Position numbers and translations under genes: made by a program. The notes beneath the pieces were generated by a model. The model had not been told where the DNA came from, searched no databases, and was given only the letters and a program-made list of their open reading frames with translations. Shown one piece after another: positions 58,477 through 64,000 of a stretch of 64,000 nucleotides of DNA; the first letter of the stretch is position 1, and every line of letters begins with the position of its first letter. The stretch is from contig NZ_JAPJZJ010000001.1 in NCBI RefSeq assembly GCF_028858515.1, forward strand, positions 310,001 through 374,000, written 5' to 3'. The DNA is from Aurantiacibacter sp. D1-12 (GTDB lineage Bacteria > Pseudomonadota > Alphaproteobacteria > Sphingomonadales > Sphingomonadaceae).

Positions 58477-59003
58477 GCGGGCGCGACAACGCCCCGCTTA
58501 TCGTCACCGCGCAACTGCCGCCGGACTTGCAGGGCTGGGCCACAGGCCTTCGCCGCGCGCATTTCCCGCCCGAGCGCAACTACCTCGACGCGCATGTGAC
58601 GCTCTTCCACGCGCTGCCGCCGTTTTGCGAGGCAGAGGCGCGCGAATGCCTAGCCCTGATGGCGCGTGAGTATGCTCCGGTCCCTGCGGAACTCGTCGGT
58701 ATCATGAGCCTTGGCAGGGGCACTGCGCTCAAGCTGGAAAGCGAAGCCATGCAGCGCCTACGCGCCGAAATCGCCGATCGCTTTCACGGGCTGCTCACCA
58801 ACCAGGACCAGCACAAGCCCCGCCTGCACGTTACGGTGCAGAACAAGGTATCGAGCAAGCAGGCCAAAGCGCTTCAGGCTGAACTTGGGCCTCAAGTGCA
58901 CCCGCGCAGCTTCGCCTTTACCGGCTTGAATCTCTATGCTTACCTCGGCGGGCCTTGGGAGCAGCTCGGCAGCTTCGCCTTTCGCGGTCGCGCTGCTCCG
59001 TGA
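58473..59003 (+). CDS. 2'-5' RNA ligase family protein (LigT-like)
   Basis: 176-residue two-histidine phosphoesterase. It starts at TTG inside the mltG stop. The two HxT motifs are His41-Thr43 (HVTLF) and His119-Thr121 (HVTVQ). Members act as cyclic phosphodiesterases on RNA ends or nucleotides; the substrate here is unknown. Confidence 0.88.
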   Translation: MSGRDNAPLIVTAQLPPDLQGWATGLRRAHFPPERNYLDAHVTLFHALPPFCEAEARECLALMAREYAPVPAELVGIMSLGRGTALKLESEAMQRLRAEIADRFHGLLTNQDQHKPRLHVTVQNKVSSKQAKALQAELGPQVHPRSFAFTGLNLYAYLGGPWEQLGSFAFRGRAAP

Positions 59004-59033
59004 TATAGGCCGGGCGTGCAAGGGGGGTAAAGC

Positions 59034-59723
59034 ATGGCGTCGTTCCTCGAATTTATCGCAGACGGGGAAAACCTGTTCCTCACGATGGCAGCGCTTGTCC
59101 TGGCTTTAGCGCTGCTGATGGGCACGTTGCGCGATCTGCGCATCCTGGTGCTGGTCGCCGGCCTTTTTGCCATCGCGCATTACACCCTTAGGCAGGCAGA
59201 CAGCGTGGCGCTGATCTGGGTGATCCTTCTCACGCTAGCCAATGCTATTCCGCTTGTGCTGCTGCTCATGAGGTCACGCCGCGGGCTGATGCGCAATGAG
59301 GAGCGCGAACTGCTGGAAGAAGTGCTCAAGGTTGAGGACCCCTCGCACCAACGCCGCCTCCTCGATCTGGTCGAATGGCGCGACGTGAGGGAGGGAGAGA
59401 CGCTGGTGAGGCAGGGACAGGCCCGTCCGCCGCTCGTCTACATCGCCAGCGGAGAGGCTGCCGTTGAGTTTGACGGGGCGCAGGTCGGCGTTGCCGAGGC
59501 GGGTGATTTTCTGGGCGAGATGAGCCTTGTTTCGGGCGCCACCGCCTCTGCCAGCGTCGTCTCTCTCACCGCGATGCGCGTGGCCCGGATCGAGCGCGAC
59601 GGTGTGATCCGTTTGTCCGGTGCCATTCCCGAATTGAGCGGCGCTTTTGATCGCGCCATGAACCTTGGCATGGCCGCCAAAATCGCGCGCATGAACGAAG
59701 CTGTGGCAGAGGGCGAGAAATAG
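59034..59723 (+). CDS. Membrane protein with cyclic-nucleotide-binding-like domain
   Basis: 229 residues: three membrane spans in the first 80 (LFLTMAALVLALALLMGTL, ILVLVAGLFAIAHYTL, VALIWVILLTLANAIPLVLLL), a charged linker, then a cNMP-binding fold (GETLVRQGQARPPLVYIASG, GEMSLVSGATASASV). The phosphate-cassette arginine is missing, so canonical cAMP binding is doubtful. Three spans plus a cNMP domain recalls Popeye-domain proteins. Function unknown. Confidence 0.82.
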   Translation: MASFLEFIADGENLFLTMAALVLALALLMGTLRDLRILVLVAGLFAIAHYTLRQADSVALIWVILLTLANAIPLVLLLMRSRRGLMRNEERELLEEVLKVEDPSHQRRLLDLVEWRDVREGETLVRQGQARPPLVYIASGEAAVEFDGAQVGVAEAGDFLGEMSLVSGATASASVVSLTAMRVARIERDGVIRLSGAIPELSGAFDRAMNLGMAAKIARMNEAVAEGEK

Positions 59724-59801
59724 TCAATTCCGCAGTTGACCGGGCGCAAAAGCCCACCTAAATGCGCGCCCTGCCTTGCACGCGCAGGGCCATCCCTTTG
59801 G

Positions 59802-59878
59802 GGCGGAGTAGCTCAGGTGGTTAGAGCAGCGGAATCATAATCCGCGTGTCGGGGGTTCAAGTCCCTCCTCCGCTACCA
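59802..59878 (+). tRNA. tRNA-Met (CAT), elongator type
   Basis: Acceptor GGCGGAG (59802-59808) pairs with CTCCGCT (59868-59874), discriminator A, CCA encoded. Anticodon loop ATCATAA reads CAT. The anticodon stem GCGGA/TCCGC lacks the three consecutive G-C pairs of initiator tRNA. An Ile2 (lysidine) tRNA cannot be strictly excluded. Confidence 0.93.
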
Positions 59879-60282
59879 ATTCTCTGATATTGAAGAGCAA
59901 ACTGGTAACTTGGCCAATTTGTCCCGATCAGAAAATTCCGTTTCGAAGCCATCCACGTATGTCTCGGCACACGGGAATCCCGATTTTGAACTCCCCGAGT
60001 GGCGGTCGCAAAGCATCAGACATAGCCTATCGTGATAAGCCTTGGACAATGATGTCGATGGCTTCCTCCAAGGGTTTCGACAGGTGGCCTCTCTTTTTCG
60101 AAGCTGCCTATTGGTGCTTACAGGCGCCTGTTTCACGATCCAGCTACGGATGTGAACTTTATGGGGGAAATGGAGCGAAAATTGCTGCCCAGTGATTAAT
60201 ACTCTGCACCCCGAATAAATGTAAATTTCGCAAAATCAGGAACTTGTAGTACGCTTAGCATCCAATACTAAAGGGGGGTGTT
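59879..60282 (+). other. Gene-poor stretch after tRNA-Met
   Basis: 404 bp with a lower GC content than the left part of the window. No convincing gene. One plus-strand frame is open from the tRNA 3' end to a TGA near 60030 (ending EWRSQSIRHSLS) without a start codon, and could be the tail of a decayed gene. Frames at 59890-60195 and 59873-60136 lack ribosome sites and family features. The last bases AAGGGGGGTGTT are the ribosome site of the next gene. Confidence 0.55.
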
Positions 60283-63200
60283 ATGTCGAACTATTTGCTC
60301 TTCATGCAGAAGAGGCAGCCGCAGTTAGCAGATCTGGCTCAAACTCTGGCTCACAGTATTCCCCTTATTGATGATGAGTACTCCGAAAGTGCGTACTGTC
60401 GGGAATTGATAGCACTAGCGGAAAGTTGCAATGCGGAACGCGGCATTCATCTCGCTTATTCGCGAGCAGTAACAAACCTTGGGAAATTAGAGAATCTTGA
60501 GGCAGAAATTCGTCGGCTCGTAGAGGCCCGAAAAGCTAAAGCGCAGAGCGAATACGAGAAGAAAAAGGCGGAGATCGAAGCCAACATCGCAGCGGCGATC
60601 GAGTCCATAAACAAACTGAATGACAAGATTGATGCTCTTGATCCGAAAAAGGATCAAGCGGCCATTGACAAGTTGAAGGAGCAAATCGGCCTTAAGAAGT
60701 CTGAGGTTGCCTCTCTGCAATCAGATTTGGCTTCGCTGCAGCCGAAACTGCCACGCAAGACCCCGCAACACATACTTCTTTGCACTCTCAGGGATGTAAC
60801 TGAAGCAGCAACTTTCCTGTGTGATGTTTGTTCGAAAGCAGGAAAACGAAAAGCAAATCACTTCATCGAGAAAAAGATTACGCAACTAAAGGCTCTCAAA
60901 CGCAATCACTTACGTTCGGCATGGCGCTTTCTCGCTGACCTCCTGATCTCCTTGCGTGTGCTAAAGAAGTCGACCGACTCCCAGTTGCCGGATATCCGAT
61001 GTTATTTGAAAACTATCCGCGTTCTCGCCTCGGTTATTGAAGAATATGATGCGAACCCAGGTGCTGCGCTGAGCCTGAACGAGGCTTGTGAGATTGCTCG
61101 CCGTCCGATTACTTTCCCGGGCTGGGTTGCAAAACTCGACCCATGCTGTGGTTGCAAAGAGGGGCCTGCCGGCGGGGACGAGCGCCTTTCAGACGCTGGG
61201 CCGTTAAAGAAGATCGAGCAGCTCAAAGAGTACCGCAAAGGGCTGCAACGGGCGCAGCGATGCCGAGAACAGAATCCAGCTGCGACTTCCGGTTCCGAGT
61301 GCGATGGTCCATGCGAATGCTCGTGCGACGAAACTTGCATGCCTCAAAATCCGTGCTGCGCGAAAGTCGATACTTACGTGACTGATTTGATGACGGTTCG
61401 CCAGACGCTTGAGTGCTACGAAGCTGCCGAGCTTGCCCACATTCACAATACGATGGCAGGCGAAAGTTTGGTGAGCAAACATACCGTCATGAAAGAGATC
61501 GAAGCTTTCGAAGAGACGGAAGAGACCGTCGATCGTTCAGAAGAACAGGAATATGCTTCTACAGAGCAATTCGAACTCCAAAGTGCTGTCCAAGAGACAA
61601 CAGAAAAGGACTTTGCAGCGGACGCAGGCATCACGACGAGCGCAAAATATGGCATCCCGAATGGTGAGATGGCAGTCAGCGCATCGGCTAATGTTTCTTA
61701 CTCCAACAGCAAATCAAAATCGCGAAAAGAATCGGAGAGTTTCGCAAAAGACGTAACTGAGCGATCGGTTATGCGGCTGCAGCAGAAAACTCGTGAGCTA
61801 TCGAGGACGCGCCGCCTAACGCGGACCACTGACAAGAACATACACACAATCGAAGGCGGCGCGGATCATACCAACGCGCAGTTCTTTTGGACCAAGAAGG
61901 TATATCGGGCTGAAACGATAAATTGGGGCAAGCGCATGATGGTGCGCAAAGCAATTTTCCATCCCTCGAAGCCATACAAGGCACTTCTCAAGAAGCGCGA
62001 GGAAGCACAACCGCTCGACAAGCCTGTCGCGCCTGAAAAGCCAGAGGTGACTCCGGCGGAAATCACGCGCGACAATTACGATGATCTATGCCACACGCAC
62101 AATGCAGTTCCGATATCACCGCCGGTTGAGAAGAAGCACGGCTTCGCACAGTTCTCGAAGGTTGAAGACCAGAACAAAAAAGCTGCACCGGCAATAGCCG
62201 CAAAGGCATCGACGGCGATTGGCATACCTCCTGGGTACCATGCAACGAGCGTCAAATTTGGCGGTGCGACCTATTGGAGCAAATGGCAGAAGAACGACAC
62301 CGGTGACGTGTACCCCGATGATGCTGGGGCAGAGCCCAATATGGCTACTTTTTCTGCCGGTGGGCAGAATGTTGTCATCTACCGCAACGAAGCGGTGCCG
62401 ACACTCAATGTGACGATTCCGCTTAGCGATTTACGTTCGGATGAATCTGCCATCGAGATCACCATGATGAGTTTGGGGGTCAACGCATACAATATTAACG
62501 TCGCGGCGGAGTTTGTTGTCGATCAGGAAACTGAAGATGCCTGGCGGCATGAGATCTATGATGCGATTATGGCGAAGTATCGCGAAGAGCTTTCTGAATA
62601 CGAAGATGCTCTGGATGAATACGAAGCTGCACAGGATGACGGCAAGCTATTTGAAATCAAAGGAGAGAATCCCGCTCTGAATAGAGTGCGGGAAAGGGAG
62701 GAGCTGCAAAAGCAGATGATCTCCATACTCTCATGTCAGCACTTTGATGACTTCAAATCGGTTCTGTCGAAAGTTGAGCCTTGCGGATACCCGCAGATAG
62801 ATTTCCAGAAATCGGACCAGGAAGAAGAGATCGCCCTTTTCTACCAGCACGCATTTGAGTGGTCCCAGATGATGTACCTGTTCTCGCCGTACTACTGGGC
62901 TGACAAATGTGACTGGCCCACGAACATGAAGTTCGACACCGGTGATGCACTACATAACAAGTTCCTGGAGGCCGGAATGGCGCTCGTAGAGGTTCCGGTA
63001 ACGCCCGGCTACGAGGCCTTGGTGGCGCATTTGCTAGCGACAGGTGAGATATGGGGAGGCGAGGGGATGCCTGATCTCGATGACACCCAGCCACACTATA
63101 TCGCCATGCACGAGGAGTTCAAACGGCAGAACGGTACCTTCCAGGATGATCGCCCGGGACTGGTGGACATCGATTTTGAATATAACGACGCGAGCGGAAG

Positions 63201-63678
63201 TCCGCTTGCGGTTGATCCGTACACCATCGTGGTACACGGCACGGATTACTGGTGGGACTGGATGGGAACACCTTTACCCGGAGAGTTCGGCTCAGAGGAC
63301 AATACGGCTATCGGCGATGACGTGGACCGGGAGATCATTATCGATCGGACTTCATACCGGATCGTGGACATAGAACTCTATCGAGGCCTGGACGCTGGGC
63401 TGACAGATCCTGTCATTCCCACCTTGGCTGCGCAGCAAAATGATCCGGATTTCATTCGTGGAATGAAATGGATCATCACACTCGATAGGCCGGCTTCGCT
63501 CAAGCAGCGCCACCCGACAAATCCGCCCCCTCGCAAAAACTGGAAGTATGCGACCGGCGGCATCTACGTGGGCGCGGCCTTTACCGTTGAGGTCCCCGAA
63601 CCGAACCTGATCTGGCTCCGCCCCACCGAGGATGCCGAGCACCCGTATTGCCTGCCGTGCTATCCGATCGAGTGCTAA
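60283..63678 (+). CDS. Large multi-domain protein of unknown family
   Basis: 1131 residues; no signal peptide and no membrane span. Layout: helical start, a strong Lys/Glu coiled coil at about 66-153, helices to 270, a cysteine-rich part with Cys288, 289 and 291, then Cys340, 344, 346, 348, 352, 358 and 359; a Glu-rich then Ser/Lys-rich segment at 400-510 (EAFEETEETVDRSEEQEY; SASANVSYSNSKSKSRKE); a segment at 535-556 (FWTKKVYRAETINWGKRMM); beta-rich parts to the end; and a C-terminal CLPCYPIEC. I recall the 400-556 pattern from large uncharacterised proteins but cannot name the family. Base composition and codon use differ from the core genes. It is followed 3 bp later by another unknown gene, so it is the first gene of an operon entering the unseen region. 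Confidence 0.85.
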   Translation: MSNYLLFMQKRQPQLADLAQTLAHSIPLIDDEYSESAYCRELIALAESCNAERGIHLAYSRAVTNLGKLENLEAEIRRLVEARKAKAQSEYEKKKAEIEANIAAAIESINKLNDKIDALDPKKDQAAIDKLKEQIGLKKSEVASLQSDLASLQPKLPRKTPQHILLCTLRDVTEAATFLCDVCSKAGKRKANHFIEKKITQLKALKRNHLRSAWRFLADLLISLRVLKKSTDSQLPDIRCYLKTIRVLASVIEEYDANPGAALSLNEACEIARRPITFPGWVAKLDPCCGCKEGPAGGDERLSDAGPLKKIEQLKEYRKGLQRAQRCREQNPAATSGSECDGPCECSCDETCMPQNPCCAKVDTYVTDLMTVRQTLECYEAAELAHIHNTMAGESLVSKHTVMKEIEAFEETEETVDRSEEQEYASTEQFELQSAVQETTEKDFAADAGITTSAKYGIPNGEMAVSASANVSYSNSKSKSRKESESFAKDVTERSVMRLQQKTRELSRTRRLTRTTDKNIHTIEGGADHTNAQFFWTKKVYRAETINWGKRMMVRKAIFHPSKPYKALLKKREEAQPLDKPVAPEKPEVTPAEITRDNYDDLCHTHNAVPISPPVEKKHGFAQFSKVEDQNKKAAPAIAAKASTAIGIPPGYHATSVKFGGATYWSKWQKNDTGDVYPDDAGAEPNMATFSAGGQNVVIYRNEAVPTLNVTIPLSDLRSDESAIEITMMSLGVNAYNINVAAEFVVDQETEDAWRHEIYDAIMAKYREELSEYEDALDEYEAAQDDGKLFEIKGENPALNRVREREELQKQMISILSCQHFDDFKSVLSKVEPCGYPQIDFQKSDQEEEIALFYQHAFEWSQMMYLFSPYYWADKCDWPTNMKFDTGDALHNKFLEAGMALVEVPVTPGYEALVAHLLATGEIWGGEGMPDLDDTQPHYIAMHEEFKRQNGTFQDDRPGLVDIDFEYNDASGSPLAVDPYTIVVHGTDYWWDWMGTPLPGEFGSEDNTAIGDDVDREIIIDRTSYRIVDIELYRGLDAGLTDPVIPTLAAQQNDPDFIRGMKWIITLDRPASLKQRHPTNPPPRKNWKYATGGIYVGAAFTVEVPEPNLIWLRPTEDAEHPYCLPCYPIEC

Positions 63679-63681
63679 GGT

Positions 63682-64000
63682 ATGACCTATGGCGCTCTAA
63701 AGACGACCGGGGATCCTTTTGGTAAAAAGGCGCACCATACTGCAAAAAAGCAAACAGCAAGTCAGGGGAAAGCTGCGAAGGCGAATTCAACGCAGGATCA
63801 GAGCAAAGACGTTGGTTTCATTGTTCCAAGTGAGACCTATTACGGTTGGGTCTACGATGAGATCCAGTATTTCGCGACACATGACACCGAAATACCAATG
63901 GGCTTCGCGCTACGAAATGATCGGATCAAGCTCGTCCAGTACCATCCTGATTGGCGCTGGGCGCAAGTGCAGCTTTTCCCGACAACTGACGTTAGTGACG
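63682..64000 (+). CDS. Unknown protein, 3' end beyond the window
   Basis: Open frame from ATG 63682, 3 bp after the 1131-residue gene, with no stop for 106 codons to the edge. AAGG lies just before the start. The first 45 residues are Lys/Ala/Thr/Gln-rich and probably disordered (AKKQTASQGKAAKANSTQ); then an ordered part begins at VGFIVPSETYYGWVYDEIQY, rich in aromatics (HPDWRWAQVQLFP). No family recognised. It is presumably a functional partner of the upstream protein. Confidence 0.75.
   Translation, partial: MTYGALKTTGDPFGKKAHHTAKKQTASQGKAAKANSTQDQSKDVGFIVPSETYYGWVYDEIQYFATHDTEIPMGFALRNDRIKLVQYHPDWRWAQVQLFPTTDVSD

Noticed and set aside
59890-60195. 101-residue plus-strand frame after tRNA-Met
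   Set aside because: No ribosome site, unlikely composition, TTG-type or late start inside a gene-poor stretch; the opposite strand is equally open (59873-60136).
60244-60271. TTGTAG-16-TACTAA as promoter of the 1131-residue gene
   Set aside because: Transcription would begin inside or after the ribosome site, leaving no leader.

Overview
The window is a dense, high-GC stretch of chromosome from an alphaproteobacterium, most likely order Sphingomonadales and probably Erythrobacteraceae. This rests on gene order and family resemblance, not a database search. Supporting signs are the SRP RNA gene directly before dnaX-ybaB, GTTC-N7-GTTC LexA boxes, an RpoH-like promoter of alphaproteobacterial type before lon, a ScfR-type regulator facing a long-form isocitrate lyase, and an envelope operon (rseP-bamA-skp-fabZ) in which no lpxD, lpxA or lpxB gene is present. 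That last point fits the sphingomonads, whose outer membrane carries glycosphingolipid instead of LPS.

Layout. 1-7.2 kb: a gene tail, a secreted repeat lipoprotein, ffs, dnaX, ybaB, a TonB-domain protein, lon and an HU gene. 7.2-16 kb: rlmB, tRNA-Tyr with a 25-bp copy of its 3' end 152 bp downstream, then an acetate module on the minus strand (aceA, a 51-residue protein, glcB, acs) with a divergent ScfR/RamB-like regulator. 16-20 kb: psd-pssA, a small membrane protein behind two LexA boxes, rpsB and tsf. 20-30.5 kb: a metallophosphoesterase, then pyrH-frr-uppS-cdsA-dxr-rseP-bamA-skp-fabZ and rpmE. 30.5-40 kb: a GFA protein, a 2OG-Fe(II) oxygenase, tRNA-His, an amino-acid dehydrogenase, ccmCDEFGHI and kup. 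40-48.3 kb: a small coiled-coil gene, the overlapping set dapF-mtaB-ftsY-yciB, a GGDEF-EAL protein, an EVE protein and a ThDP enzyme. 48.3-59.9 kb: an MFS transporter, pgsA, oxyR, rnd, aspS, a secreted protein, acpP-fabF-mltG, a LigT-like protein, a cNMP-domain membrane protein and tRNA-Met.

From the tRNA-Met gene (59802-59878) to the right edge the character changes. Base composition becomes visibly less GC-rich, about 400 bp carry no convincing gene, and then come a 1131-residue protein of no family I can name and the start of a second unrecognised gene 3 bp after it. This looks like the left end of a tRNA-associated island and is the best candidate for undescribed biology. A second strong candidate is the 69-residue single-span membrane protein at 17565-17774, whose promoter region holds two LexA operators; it could be an SOS-induced division or envelope effector.

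The genes join several pathways: protein targeting (ffs, ftsY), protein quality control (lon, rseP, bamA, skp), phospholipid synthesis (cdsA, pssA, psd, pgsA), fatty acids (acpP, fabF, fabZ), isoprenoid and peptidoglycan carriers (dxr, uppS, mltG, dapF), cytochrome c maturation (ccm), and growth on C2 compounds (acs, aceA, glcB, ScfR). No rRNA operon, CRISPR array, insertion sequence or integrase gene was seen.
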